From contig JAMONB010000290.1 in assembly GCA_027066745.1 (NCBI GenBank), forward strand, positions 1-32,557: a DNA stretch of 32,557 bases, written 5' to 3'. The position numbers and the translations under genes are program-made. The notes beneath the pieces were generated by a model. It did not search any database. It was not told where the DNA came from and worked only from the letters and a program-made list of their open reading frames with translations. This document shows, one piece after another, positions 17,223-26,356 of this stretch (the stretch's first letter is position 1; each line of letters opens with the position of its first letter). Origin of the DNA: Flavobacteriaceae bacterium (GTDB taxonomy: Bacteria > Bacteroidota > Bacteroidia > Flavobacteriales > Flavobacteriaceae).

Positions 17223-18752
17223 ATGAAAAGTGTGAATCAACACAGAAAACCTTTAAGATTATTCCTTTCAAGTCTTATTTTTATTCTATTTTTTACCATG
17301 CAGCTATTCGCTCAAGATGGTAATGCTAAAAACGGCAAAAAAATATTTAATGCCAATTGTGCTGCTTGCCATAAGCTTGATGCTAGGTTGGTAGGGCCTC
17401 CATTAAAAGGTGTTACTGAAAAAAGAACAAAAGAATGGCTTTTTTCATGGATAAAAGATAGTAAAGCTTTAATTGAAAGTGGAGATGCAGATGCTATTGC
17501 TATTTTTGAAGAATATAATAAAATACCAATGACAGGTTATTCTGATTTTTCTGATCAAGACCTTGCAGATGTTTTAGCGTATACTGATGATAAGCCTGTA
17601 AAGGATGCTTCAGGGACTTCAGGTGCGGCAACAGCGGCTTCATTAGGGATTGATTCTTTACAGGTTGTAAAAGGTAAGAAAATATTTAATGCCAATTGTG
17701 CAGCTTGTCATAAATTAGATGCAAAATTGGTTGGGCCACCTTTAGCAAATATTGCTGATAAGCGTTCTGCTGATTGGTTGAAATTATGGATTAGAGATAA
17801 CGGAGCTTTAAGAGCGAGTGGAGATGCAGATGCCATTGCCATATTTGATGAATATAACGGCTCTCCAATGACGGCTTTCCCTGAACTAAAAGATGCTGAT
17901 ATTGAAGCTTTAATAGCGTTTACATCTCATGCGAGTATTTTAGAAGCAAAGGCTAAAACGGGCGATACTGAAGTGAGTAATGTGGCTGAAGTAGCGTCAA
18001 TTCCATGGGCTACTTACTTAGTATTGTTAGTCGTTGTGTTATTTACAATTTGGGTGTATTTTATAAGTGGTAACGGGTTTTTAAAATTAATGATGACCAT
18101 TGCAATATTAATAGCGACAGGCTATTTCTTGTATGCGTGGTTAATGGGTATAGGTGTAGATCAAGGGTATAAGCCTATTCAGCCTATAGCTTTTTCACAT
18201 AAAATACATGCTGGTGATAATAAGATAGACTGTCAATATTGTCATTCAAATGCAAAACATAGTAAATTGTCAGGAATACCTTCTGTTAATGTATGTATGA
18301 ATTGTCATAAAAGTATTGCAGAATACACTGGGCCTGTTACAGAAGAAAGAGATAAAGTTTTTTACGATGGTGAAATTCAGAAAATTTATGACGCAATTGG
18401 TTGGGATAAGGAAAAGTTAACTTATATAGAAGGATACAAACAGAAACCAATTGAGTGGGTGCGTATTCATAATTTGCCAGATTTTGCTTACTACAACCAT
18501 TCACAGCATGTTACAGTTGCAGGCTTAGAATGTCAGACTTGTCATGGACCAGTTGAAGAAATGGACGAAGTAGAGCAATTCTCTCCATTAACGATGGGCT
18601 GGTGTATAGAATGTCATAAAAAGACAGAGCTAAAAGTTGAAAGTAACGGGTACTACGCTAAAATTCATGAAGAATTATCGAAGAAATATGGTGTTAAAAA
18701 AGTTACTGTAGCTCAAATGGGAGGTAGAGAATGTGGTAAGTGCCACTATTAA
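17223..18752 (+). CDS. actA: Alternative complex III subunit ActA, multihaem cytochrome c with two extra N-terminal monohaem domains
   Basis: ActA carries electrons out of the quinol-oxidising complex toward the terminal oxidase on the periplasmic side. A signal peptide (about 1-30) is followed by two near-identical class I cytochrome c domains (CAACH at 46-50 and 159-163). Two hydrophobic segments (about 262-310) come next, then a pentahaem part with CQYCH 337, CMNCH 358, CQTCH 437, CIECH 461 and CGKCH 504. That makes seven CxxCH motifs. The pentahaem part is the classic ActA core; the fused pair of cytochrome domains may act as a tethered electron carrier, which is inference. It is the first gene of actABCDEF. 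Confidence 0.92.
   Translation: MKSVNQHRKPLRLFLSSLIFILFFTMQLFAQDGNAKNGKKIFNANCAACHKLDARLVGPPLKGVTEKRTKEWLFSWIKDSKALIESGDADAIAIFEEYNKIPMTGYSDFSDQDLADVLAYTDDKPVKDASGTSGAATAASLGIDSLQVVKGKKIFNANCAACHKLDAKLVGPPLANIADKRSADWLKLWIRDNGALRASGDADAIAIFDEYNGSPMTAFPELKDADIEALIAFTSHASILEAKAKTGDTEVSNVAEVASIPWATYLVLLVVVLFTIWVYFISGNGFLKLMMTIAILIATGYFLYAWLMGIGVDQGYKPIQPIAFSHKIHAGDNKIDCQYCHSNAKHSKLSGIPSVNVCMNCHKSIAEYTGPVTEERDKVFYDGEIQKIYDAIGWDKEKLTYIEGYKQKPIEWVRIHNLPDFAYYNHSQHVTVAGLECQTCHGPVEEMDEVEQFSPLTMGWCIECHKKTELKVESNGYYAKIHEELSKKYGVKKVTVAQMGGRECGKCHY
17334..17585 (+). repeat. ActA cytochrome c domain, copy 1
   Basis: Residues 38-121 of ActA are repeated 113 residues later. Both copies start GKKIFNANCAACHKLDA and contain SGDADAIAIF. 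The DNA shares a 22-base identical block (17340-17361 and 17679-17700), indicating a fairly recent or gene-converted tandem duplication. Confidence 0.85.
17673..17924 (+). repeat. ActA cytochrome c domain, copy 2
   Basis: Second copy of the tandem domain, offset exactly 339 bases from copy 1. It diverges mainly in its C-terminal half (MTAFPELKDADIEALIAFT against MTGYSDFSDQDLADVLAYT). Confidence 0.85.
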
Positions 18753-18765
18753 ATTTACGAGTTGA

Positions 18766-18863
18766 GATTTGAGAATTTTGATTTGAGAATAAAAGAAATT
18801 ATAAAATAAATTGGTTTACTAGTTATACAACTTGTAACTAATAACTGAAAATTAATAACTGAA
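18766..18863 (+). repeat. Two pairs of 14-base-period direct repeats between actA and actB
   Basis: GATTTGAGAAT occurs at 18766 and 18780, and TAATAACTGAA at 18839 and 18853, each pair offset by 14 bases. They fill much of the 117-base gap between actA and actB, an unusually long gap for this tight operon. No function can be assigned. Confidence 0.65.
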
Positions 18864-18869
18864 TAAAGA

Positions 18870-21800
18870 ATGGCATCAAACAAAAAATACTGGAAAAGTG
18901 TTGAAGAGCTTAACGAAAATAGCTCTATTGTTGAAAAGCTAAGACAAAATGAATTTGCTGAAGATCTACCTACAGATCAATTTCTTGGTGATAAAGAAAC
19001 GTTAGAATCTTCTTCAACCTCACGAAGAGATTTTTTGAAATATGTTGGCTTTACAACTGCAGCAGCTTCGTTAGCAGCTTGTGAAGGTCCAGTTGTAAAA
19101 TCAATTCCTTACGTTATAAAACCAAATGAAGTTACACCTGGTGTGGCAGATTATTATGCAACTTCAATTGCTGATGGGTATGATTTTGCTAATGTTTTAG
19201 TAAAGGTAAGAGAAGGCCGTCCAATAAAAATTGAGCCGAATAAATTAGCTAAAATTAATGGTACTACCAATGCTAGAGTTCAAGCATCTATATTGTCATT
19301 ATATGATAATAATCGTTTGCAAAACCCAAGAGTTAAGGGTGAACCAGTTAATTGGAGTGCTTTTGAAAAAGGGCTTAGTTCAAAGTTAAACGAATTAAAA
19401 GCAAATGGAGAAGCTATTGTATTCTTAACAGGTACAACAGCAAGTCCAACTACAAATAAACTAATACAAGACTATAAAGCTATTTACGCAAATGTACAGC
19501 ACATTACTTATGATGCTGTTTCTGATTCAGGTGCTTTAGATGCTTTTCAAGCCATGTATGGTGAAAGAGCTTTACCTGATTATGATTTTAGCAAAGCAGC
19601 AGTCATTGTTTCAATAGATGCTGATTTCCTAGCAGATTGGCAGGGTGGAGGTTTTGAAGTAGGTTACGCAAAAGGTCGTGTGCCAAATCACGGTAAAATG
19701 TCACGTCACGTTCAGTTTGAGTCTAATATGTCTTTAACAGGAGCTAATGCTGATAAGCGTTATATGATTAAACCGTCAGAACAAGCTCAAGTACTATTGA
19801 ATATTTACAATGCTATAACGGGTAACGGTGCTGCAAAAAAGACTTCGGTTGATGCAGGAATTCAAAAAGTTGTAAAACAGTTAAAGGCTGCAGGTTCTAA
19901 TGCCATTGTAGTGACAGGGTTACAAGATAAAAACGCACAATTAGTTGCATTAGCCATAAATAAAGCAATTCAAAGTAAAGCTGTAGATACCGCTTCTCCT
20001 AGATATGTAAGAAGTGGTAATGATAGTAAAGTAGTACAATTAGTAGCTGATATGAAAGCTGGTAAAGTAGGTGCTTTATTAACTGTAGATACGAACCCTG
20101 CTTATTCATTAGTAGGTTTTGCTGATGCAATGAAGAAAGTGAAACTTTCAGTTGCTTTTGCAATGTCTGAAGATGAGACAGCTTCAGCTTCACAATATGT
20201 GGCTGCAATACCTCATTATTTAGAATCTTGGGGAGATGTAAATATTAAAAAAGGTCAATTTGGGTTAATTCAACCAACAATAAAACCTTTATTTAATACA
20301 CGTCAGTTTCAAGATGTGTTGTTGAATTTAATGGGCAGTAATCAATCTTATTATGACTATTTAAAAACGTATTGGAACAGTACTGTTTTAAGAGGTAAGT
20401 CTTGGAATCAAGCTCTGCATGATGGTATTGCAACAAGAGCAGCTACTTCGGTAGCTTCAACTCCAATAAATGAAGATAAGTCTATTAAGAATAAAATAAA
20501 TGATGTAAGTGCAGCTTCTGCATTAGCAGCATCAATAAAAGGATCAGATCTAGAATTATCATTATATACTAAAGTAAGTATGGGTAGTGGATTAATGGCA
20601 AATAACCCTTGGTTACAAGAATTGCCAGATCCTATTACTAGAACAACTTGGGATAATTATTTATTAATTTCAAGAGTAGACGCTGAAGCCAAAGGTTTGA
20701 AAAACTGGACGGTTTCTAACGGAGCTTTAAATGGTGATAAAGTTAATGTAACTGTGAATGGAGTTACAATTGAGAATGTACCTGTATTTATACAACCAGG
20801 CCAAGCTCCTGGTAGTGTTGCTTTAGCATTAGGTTATGGTAGGTCAAAAGGAGTGAATGCAAATATGAATATAGGCGTGAATGCTTATCCTTTATATCAG
20901 AATTTTAATACCCATCAAGCGGTGAGTATAAAAAAGGTTGAAGGTGTGCATAAGTTTGCTTGTGTACAATTGCAACATACCATAATGGGTAGAGAAGAAG
21001 AGATCACTAAGGAAACTACCTTGGCTGAATTTGTTTCTAAGCCTAAATCAGAGTGGAATACACCACCGCATGTATCTCAAGATCATCAATTGGTTGGGAT
21101 TGATAAAATTGACTTATGGGAAAAATTTGATGATACTATTGGTACTAAATTTAATCTGTCTATTGACTTGGCAACCTGTACAGGTTGTGCCGCTTGTGTT
21201 ATATCTTGTCATGCAGAAAACAATGTGCCTGTAGTTGGTAAAAAAGAAATAAGGGTAAGTAGAGATATGCACTGGTTACGTATTGACAGATACTATACTT
21301 CTGATATGACAGTTGAAAAAGGAAAAGAAGAAGGTATTTATGGTAGTGGAGGCTTTTTTGAAGCTCAAACACATCCTTCAGACAATCCAGAAGTAGCATT
21401 TCAACCAGTAATGTGTCAACATTGTGATCACGCACCTTGTGAAACTGTTTGTCCTGTAGCGGCAACATCACATGGTCGTCAAGGTCAAAATCATATGGCA
21501 TATAATCGTTGTATCGGTACACGTTATTGTGCAAATAACTGTCCTTATAAAGTACGTAGATTTAACTGGTTTAAATATTTTGACAATAAAGAATTTGATT
21601 TTAACATGAACAATGACTTAGGTAAAATGGTATTAAACCCAGATGTGGTTGTCCGTTCTAGAGGAGTTATGGAAAAATGTTCTATGTGTATTCAAATGAC
21701 TCAAGCTACTATTTTAAAAGCTAAAAAAGAAGGAAGACCAGTTAAAGATGGTGAATTTGAAACAGCTTGTACTAATGCATGTAGTACAGGAGCTTTAGCG

Positions 21801-21938
21801 TTTGGTGATGTGAATGATCCTGAAAGTAAAATAACAGCATTAAAAGAAGACGATAGAACATTCAAATTGTTGGAATTTGTAGGTACAAAACCTAATGTGT
21901 TTTATCAGTTAGATGTTAGAAATACAAACGAAGCATAA
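18870..21938 (+). CDS. actB: Alternative complex III subunit ActB, molybdopterin-oxidoreductase-like/iron-sulfur fusion
   Basis: The 1022-residue protein is the electron-transfer core of alternative complex III. The N-terminal part (to about 720) is molybdopterin oxidoreductase-like, a domain that in ActB carries no molybdenum cofactor. The C-terminal part is a ferredoxin-like domain with four cysteine groups: CTGCAACVISC near 770, CQHCDHAPCETVC near 850, CIGTRYCANNC near 881, and CSMC/CTNAC near 937-970. These fit three [4Fe-4S] clusters and one [3Fe-4S] cluster. A twin-arginine motif SRRDFLK (51-57) ends in a lipobox-like LAAC with Cys71, so a Tat-exported lipoprotein is likely. About 50 residues precede the Tat motif, as is common in ActB. 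Confidence 0.94.
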   Translation: MASNKKYWKSVEELNENSSIVEKLRQNEFAEDLPTDQFLGDKETLESSSTSRRDFLKYVGFTTAAASLAACEGPVVKSIPYVIKPNEVTPGVADYYATSIADGYDFANVLVKVREGRPIKIEPNKLAKINGTTNARVQASILSLYDNNRLQNPRVKGEPVNWSAFEKGLSSKLNELKANGEAIVFLTGTTASPTTNKLIQDYKAIYANVQHITYDAVSDSGALDAFQAMYGERALPDYDFSKAAVIVSIDADFLADWQGGGFEVGYAKGRVPNHGKMSRHVQFESNMSLTGANADKRYMIKPSEQAQVLLNIYNAITGNGAAKKTSVDAGIQKVVKQLKAAGSNAIVVTGLQDKNAQLVALAINKAIQSKAVDTASPRYVRSGNDSKVVQLVADMKAGKVGALLTVDTNPAYSLVGFADAMKKVKLSVAFAMSEDETASASQYVAAIPHYLESWGDVNIKKGQFGLIQPTIKPLFNTRQFQDVLLNLMGSNQSYYDYLKTYWNSTVLRGKSWNQALHDGIATRAATSVASTPINEDKSIKNKINDVSAASALAASIKGSDLELSLYTKVSMGSGLMANNPWLQELPDPITRTTWDNYLLISRVDAEAKGLKNWTVSNGALNGDKVNVTVNGVTIENVPVFIQPGQAPGSVALALGYGRSKGVNANMNIGVNAYPLYQNFNTHQAVSIKKVEGVHKFACVQLQHTIMGREEEITKETTLAEFVSKPKSEWNTPPHVSQDHQLVGIDKIDLWEKFDDTIGTKFNLSIDLATCTGCAACVISCHAENNVPVVGKKEIRVSRDMHWLRIDRYYTSDMTVEKGKEEGIYGSGGFFEAQTHPSDNPEVAFQPVMCQHCDHAPCETVCPVAATSHGRQGQNHMAYNRCIGTRYCANNCPYKVRRFNWFKYFDNKEFDFNMNNDLGKMVLNPDVVVRSRGVMEKCSMCIQMTQATILKAKKEGRPVKDGEFETACTNACSTGALAFGDVNDPESKITALKEDDRTFKLLEFVGTKPNVFYQLDVRNTNEA

Positions 21939-21964
21939 TATTAATTAAGAATAGAAAATAGATT

Positions 21965-23710
21965 ATGGGTCATTACGAAGCACCTATTAGAGAGCCAATT
22001 ATAGTCGGAAACAAGACGTATCACGATGTTACTGTAGATGTAGCAGCTCCAATTGAAGGTAAAGCCAATAGAAGTTGGTGGATTGCTTTTAGTGTAGCTT
22101 TAGTTGCTATGCTGTGGGGATTTGGAGCAATTGCTTATACCATAGGTACCGGTATCGGTGTATGGGGTTTAAATAATAAAATTAACTGGGCTTGGGATAT
22201 TACCAACTTTGTATGGTGGGTAGGTATTGGTCATGCAGGTACATTAATCTCTGCCGTATTATTGTTATTCCGTCAAAAATGGAGAATGGGTATCAACCGT
22301 TCTGCTGAAGCCATGACAATATTTGCAGTATTTCAAGCAGGATTATTTCCTATGATTCACATGGGTAGAATTTGGAATGCTTTTTATACATTGCCTATAC
22401 CAAATCAGTTAGGTTCACTTTGGGTGAATTTCAACTCTCCATTATTATGGGATGTATTTGCAATATCAACGTATTTATCAGTATCACTAGTGTTTTGGTG
22501 GACTGGTTTATTACCTGATTTTGCCATGATTAGAGATAGAGCTACCAAGCCTTTTCAAAAGAAAATATATAGCTTATTAAGTTTTGGATGGAGTGGTAGA
22601 GCTAAAGATTGGCAACGATTTGAAGAAGTTTCTTTAGTCTTAGCTGGTTTAGCAACACCTTTAGTGCTTTCTGTACACACTATTGTATCTTTTGACTTTG
22701 CAACCTCTGTAATACCAGGATGGCATAGTACGGTTTATCCACCTTACTTTGTTGCTGGTGCTGTATTTTCAGGTTTTGCCATGGTACAAACACTGTTGTT
22801 GATTATGCGTAAAGTATCTAATTTAGAAGGTTATATTACTCGTGTTCATATTGAAAATATGAATAAAGTAATTTTAGTTACAGGTGGTATTGTCGCTGTT
22901 GCCTACGGATCGGAGTTTTTTGTAGGATGGTATACAGGTAGTAGCTATGAAGATTTTACTTACCTTTCATGGGGGGCTGCAACTGGGCCTTATTGGTGGG
23001 CATTCTGGGCACTGATTATTTGTAACTCGGTAATTCCACAGTTATTATGGTTTAAAAAGATTCGCAGAAATTATATTTGGACTTTTATCATCGCTATTTT
23101 TATCAATATTGGTATGTGGTTTGAACGTTTTGATATTATAGTAATTAACTTAAGTAGAGGACACTTGCCATCAACTTGGGCACAATTTTCACCTACGTTT
23201 ATTGATGTAAGTATATTCTTAGGGACTATAGGTTTCTTTTTTGTATTGTTTTTACTCTATGCAAGAACATTCCCTGTAATTGCACAGGCAGAAGTAAAGT
23301 CTATTTTAAAGTCATCTGGTGATAATTACAAAAGAGCAAGAGAAGCAGGTGTGAATTTACACCAAGCTAAATCTAATCCAGTAGTTGTAAAAAAAGAGAT
23401 TGTAAAAGAAGAAGCTAAAGTTGAAAAAACTGAAATAACAACTGATGATAATACCTCAAAAACAAATAATTTATTAGATAAATTAGGCAGTTTTGATAAG
23501 AATACACAGAAGGCTGACAATCTTAAAAAAGTAAAAGGTATCGGTCCTAAAATGGAAGAAACCTTAAATAAAATTGGTATTTTCACATTTGCTCAAGTGA
23601 GTAAAATGACTAAAAATGAATATGATTTGCTAGATAGCATCACTGGCTCATTCCCTGGAAGAGCAGAAAGAGATGATTGGGCAGGTCAAGCTAACAAACT
23701 TAAATCATAA
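21965..23710 (+). CDS. actC: Alternative complex III subunit ActC (NrfD-like quinol-binding membrane protein) with helix-hairpin-helix tail
   Basis: NrfD/PsrC-like integral membrane subunits of this type bind menaquinol and pass electrons to ActB. About ten hydrophobic segments cover residues 30-445, with NrfD-type stretches such as WVGIGHAGTLISAVLLLFRQKWR and FPMIHMGRIWNAFY. After a charged linker rich in Lys, Glu and Thr (about 455-515) comes a helix-hairpin-helix motif (LKKVKGIGPKMEETLNKIGIFTFAQVSKM, about 519-547) and a short end DDWAGQANKLK. The core is longer than usual because of this tail. The gene lies 26 bases after actB and 2 bases before actD. Confidence 0.93.
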   Translation: MGHYEAPIREPIIVGNKTYHDVTVDVAAPIEGKANRSWWIAFSVALVAMLWGFGAIAYTIGTGIGVWGLNNKINWAWDITNFVWWVGIGHAGTLISAVLLLFRQKWRMGINRSAEAMTIFAVFQAGLFPMIHMGRIWNAFYTLPIPNQLGSLWVNFNSPLLWDVFAISTYLSVSLVFWWTGLLPDFAMIRDRATKPFQKKIYSLLSFGWSGRAKDWQRFEEVSLVLAGLATPLVLSVHTIVSFDFATSVIPGWHSTVYPPYFVAGAVFSGFAMVQTLLLIMRKVSNLEGYITRVHIENMNKVILVTGGIVAVAYGSEFFVGWYTGSSYEDFTYLSWGAATGPYWWAFWALIICNSVIPQLLWFKKIRRNYIWTFIIAIFINIGMWFERFDIIVINLSRGHLPSTWAQFSPTFIDVSIFLGTIGFFFVLFLLYARTFPVIAQAEVKSILKSSGDNYKRAREAGVNLHQAKSNPVVVKKEIVKEEAKVEKTEITTDDNTSKTNNLLDKLGSFDKNTQKADNLKKVKGIGPKMEETLNKIGIFTFAQVSKMTKNEYDLLDSITGSFPGRAERDDWAGQANKLKS

Positions 23711-23712
23711 TT

Positions 23713-24237
23713 ATGAGTTCTAAAGTAATACACGCTTTGTATGACGATGATGAAGTGTTGCTCACAGCAGTTAAAGAGGTTAGAGCAGCTGATCATCATA
23801 TAGAAGAGATTTTTACACCTTTCCCTGTACATGGTTTAGACCACGCTATGGGTTTAGCACCAACAAAAATTGCAATTACAGCATTTATGTATGGTGTAAC
23901 AGGATTAAGCTTTTCTATTTGGTTTTTATATTTAATAATGATTAAAGATTGGCCACAAAATATTGGAGGTAAACCTAGTTTTAGTTTTGCTGAAAATATG
24001 CCAGCTTTTGTGCCTATTATGTTTGAAATGACAGTGTTTTTTGCTGCTCACCTTATGGTAATTACATTTTATATGCGTAGCAAAATTTGGCCATTTCAAA
24101 CAGCAAGTAATCCTGATCCTAGAACTACAGATGATAAGTTTTTAATGGAAATAGCTGTTGATGGTAATGAAAGTGAGTTGACTTCATTATTAGAAAAAAC
24201 AGGAGCAATAGAAATTACTGTAAAAGAAAATCACTAA
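23713..24237 (+). CDS. actD: Alternative complex III subunit ActD (DUF3341 family)
   Basis: This is a small membrane subunit of alternative complex III, 174 residues long. An N-terminal soluble part (VIHALYDDDEVLLTAVKEVRAADHHIEEIFTPFPVHGLDHAMGL) matches the DUF3341 pattern. Two transmembrane helices follow (TAFMYGVTGLSFSIWFLYLIM and FVPIMFEMTVFFAAHLMVITFYM), then a soluble C-terminal segment (DDKFLMEIAVDGNESELTSLLEKTGA). It has structural rather than redox function in the complex. The gene starts 2 bases after actC and ends 1 base before actE, so the three are tightly coupled. Confidence 0.93.
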   Translation: MSSKVIHALYDDDEVLLTAVKEVRAADHHIEEIFTPFPVHGLDHAMGLAPTKIAITAFMYGVTGLSFSIWFLYLIMIKDWPQNIGGKPSFSFAENMPAFVPIMFEMTVFFAAHLMVITFYMRSKIWPFQTASNPDPRTTDDKFLMEIAVDGNESELTSLLEKTGAIEITVKENH

Positions 24238-24238
24238 A

Positions 24239-24832
24239 ATGAAAAGCTTTATTAAAATAACATCAGTATTCGCTTTAATTATTGCATTGGTATCATGTAA
24301 TTCTGAACAGAGAAGTAGAAAGATACAATATATGGGCGATACAGATATGTATGATGCAGTGCCTTATGAAGCCTATTCTGCAGATCATAAAGTGTTTAAA
24401 AACGGAATGGAAGCTCAAACTCCAGTTGTAGGAACTATAGCTAGAGGAAAAGTAGCCTACGATTATCCTAATAGTGAAGTGGGGTATCAACTGGCAAAAG
24501 ATTCATTAAGATCTCCAATGAAATTTAAAGCTCCTTTAGATTCAATTTATAGAGTTTCTAAGGCTAATTTAGCTCAAGGAAAGCATTTATATAATATTTA
24601 TTGTGCTGTCTGTCATGGTAAAAAAGGTGATGGCCAAGGTGATTTGGTTAAAAGAGAGAAGTTTTTAGGAGTACCAAATTATAAAGGTAGACAAATTACA
24701 GAAGGGAGTATTTACCATGTTATTATGTATGGTAGAGGTATTATGGGTTCTCATGCCTCTCAGTTGAATGATAAAGAAAGATGGCAAGTAACACATTATG
24801 TTGAACAGTTGAGAAACGATTTATTAAAATAA
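24239..24832 (+). CDS. actE: Alternative complex III subunit ActE, monohaem cytochrome c lipoprotein
   Basis: The N-terminus MKSFIKITSVFALIIALVSCNSEQ is a lipoprotein signal with the lipidated Cys at 20. One haem motif CAVCHGKKGDGQGD lies at about 121, with a distal Met in YGRGIMGSHASQL as the probable axial ligand. The length of 197 fits ActE, which sits on the periplasmic face and passes electrons toward the oxidase. It follows actD by a single base and precedes actF by 26 bases. Confidence 0.93.
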   Translation: MKSFIKITSVFALIIALVSCNSEQRSRKIQYMGDTDMYDAVPYEAYSADHKVFKNGMEAQTPVVGTIARGKVAYDYPNSEVGYQLAKDSLRSPMKFKAPLDSIYRVSKANLAQGKHLYNIYCAVCHGKKGDGQGDLVKREKFLGVPNYKGRQITEGSIYHVIMYGRGIMGSHASQLNDKERWQVTHYVEQLRNDLLK

Positions 24833-24858
24833 ACGGTTATCCGTAATTAAGATAAGAT

Positions 24859-26238
24859 ATGTACACATTTTCAAGTAAATTAAAAACTTTTTCTATTGCA
24901 CTAGTTATACTTGGTGCTTTGGGTATGGCTTACGGGTTTTTTACTGCACCAAAAACTACTGATGAGATTAAAGAGATGATGCAACATGCTGAGAGTTCGC
25001 ATGAAGCAACAGTAGCAGAGCATGCTACAGCTTCAACTCATGAAGCAGTAACAAATGAACATAAAGCTGAAGGAGAGCACACAACTGACACTCACGATGC
25101 ACATGCTGCTGAACATCATTTAGAACATATGTTGATGCAAGCACAAAATAGACCATGGGCAGCAATGTATGTAGCCATGATTTTCTTTTTATTGATTTCA
25201 GTTTGTGTATTGGTCTTTTATGCCATGCAAAGAGCTGCTTCTGCAGGATGGTCTCCAGTACTCTTTAGAGTTATGGAAGGCTTAACAGCATATATTGTAC
25301 CAGGTTCTATACTAATTTTATTATTTCTAATCTACTCATCAGTTGGTCATGGTAATCATTTATTTGCTTGGATGTATACTAGTATTGATCCAACAGCAGA
25401 AAATTATGACTTTGCTATGGTAACTAAAGATTGGTGGTTGAATATACCTGGATGGTTAATTAGATCTGTGATTTATGTGTCAATATGGATAGGTTTTAGA
25501 CATTTGATTCTAAAAAACTCAAGAGCTCAAGACGAAGCGACTGATACAAAGCATTTTATGAAGAGTTTTAATTATTCAGTATTGTTTTTAGCATTGTTTT
25601 TATTGTCAGAATTGTTTATGGCATTTGACTGGTTAATGGCTATTGATCATCATTGGTTTAGTCAGTTGTATCCATTTTATGTGTTTTCAAGTATGTTAGT
25701 TACAGCAATTACTATAATAGCATTGGTTACCGTGTATTTAAAATCAAGAGGTTTTTTACCTAATGTAAATGATAGTCATATACATGATTTAGGAAAGTAT
25801 ATGTTTGGCTTTAGTATATTTTGGGCCTATTTATGGTTTGATCAATTTATGTTACAATGGTATGCAAACATCCCAGAAGAGGTAGTATATTTTATGCCAA
25901 GATTATTAGGTGAATATCAGCCCTTATTCATTGGGATGGTGTTTTTAAATTTTACATTCCCATTATTGCTATTAATGAATAAAACATATAAAAATAAACC
26001 TTGGTTTTTAGGAATTACAGGTTTGGCAATTATTGTTGGACACTATATAGATGTATTTGTTATGATCGCACCTGGTACAGTTGGTAATGAATTACACTTC
26101 GGAATTCCAGAAATTGGAGCAATATTATTCTTTTTAGGCTTATTTATCTTCTTTACATTTAACGCTTTAACTAAGGCTCCTTTACATGCAAAAGGGAATC
26201 CTTTTATGAAAGAAAGTGAAGTGTACCAATACCACTAG
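24859..26238 (+). CDS. actF: Alternative complex III subunit ActF (NrfD-like membrane protein) with His-rich insertion
   Basis: ActF is the second NrfD-like subunit of the complex, with about ten membrane segments. Signature stretches include FLLSELFMAFDWLMAIDHHWFSQLYPFYVFSSML, FSIFWAYLWFDQFMLQWYANIPEEVVYF, and GHYIDVFVMIAPG. After the first hydrophobic segment (about 11-29), residues 43-90 form a loop rich in His, Glu, Ala and Thr with 11 histidines (HEATVAEHATASTHEAVTNEH...). It is predicted to be exposed and possibly metal binding. This is the last gene of the act operon, followed by an intrinsic terminator. Confidence 0.92.
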   Translation: MYTFSSKLKTFSIALVILGALGMAYGFFTAPKTTDEIKEMMQHAESSHEATVAEHATASTHEAVTNEHKAEGEHTTDTHDAHAAEHHLEHMLMQAQNRPWAAMYVAMIFFLLISVCVLVFYAMQRAASAGWSPVLFRVMEGLTAYIVPGSILILLFLIYSSVGHGNHLFAWMYTSIDPTAENYDFAMVTKDWWLNIPGWLIRSVIYVSIWIGFRHLILKNSRAQDEATDTKHFMKSFNYSVLFLALFLLSELFMAFDWLMAIDHHWFSQLYPFYVFSSMLVTAITIIALVTVYLKSRGFLPNVNDSHIHDLGKYMFGFSIFWAYLWFDQFMLQWYANIPEEVVYFMPRLLGEYQPLFIGMVFLNFTFPLLLLMNKTYKNKPWFLGITGLAIIVGHYIDVFVMIAPGTVGNELHFGIPEIGAILFFLGLFIFFTFNALTKAPLHAKGNPFMKESEVYQYH

Positions 26239-26260
26239 AAAAATATTTTATTAAAAAAAT

Positions 26261-26289
26261 AAAGCTGTCATTATTTGACAGCTTTTTTT
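26261..26289 (+). terminator. Intrinsic terminator after actF
   Basis: AAAGCTGTCA / TGACAGCTTT forms a 10-bp perfect stem with a 5-base loop and runs into seven T. It lies 22 bases after the actF stop and separates the act and cox transcription units. Confidence 0.88.
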
Positions 26290-26322
26290 ATGAAATCTTT
26301 ACAATTATTTATAGTCTAATAA

Positions 26323-26338
26323 TATGATAAATATCATA
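26323..26338. promoter_or_regulatory. Fnr/Crp-like palindrome upstream of coxB
   Basis: TATGATAAATATCATA is an inverted repeat with 6-base arms and a 4-base centre. Its core ATGAT-N4-ATCAT differs from the Fnr consensus TTGAT-N4-ATCAA by one base per arm. The centre lies about 38-41 bases before the start site implied by the TATATTTG box, the usual place for a class II activator. Binding is inferred. Confidence 0.5.
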
Positions 26339-26356
26339 AAAACAAATATTTTTATT

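Noticed and set aside
21199-21534. 111-residue minus-strand ORF inside actB
   Set aside because: Shadow of the iron-sulfur domain of ActB; composition is His/Leu/Tyr-rich and no family is recognisable.
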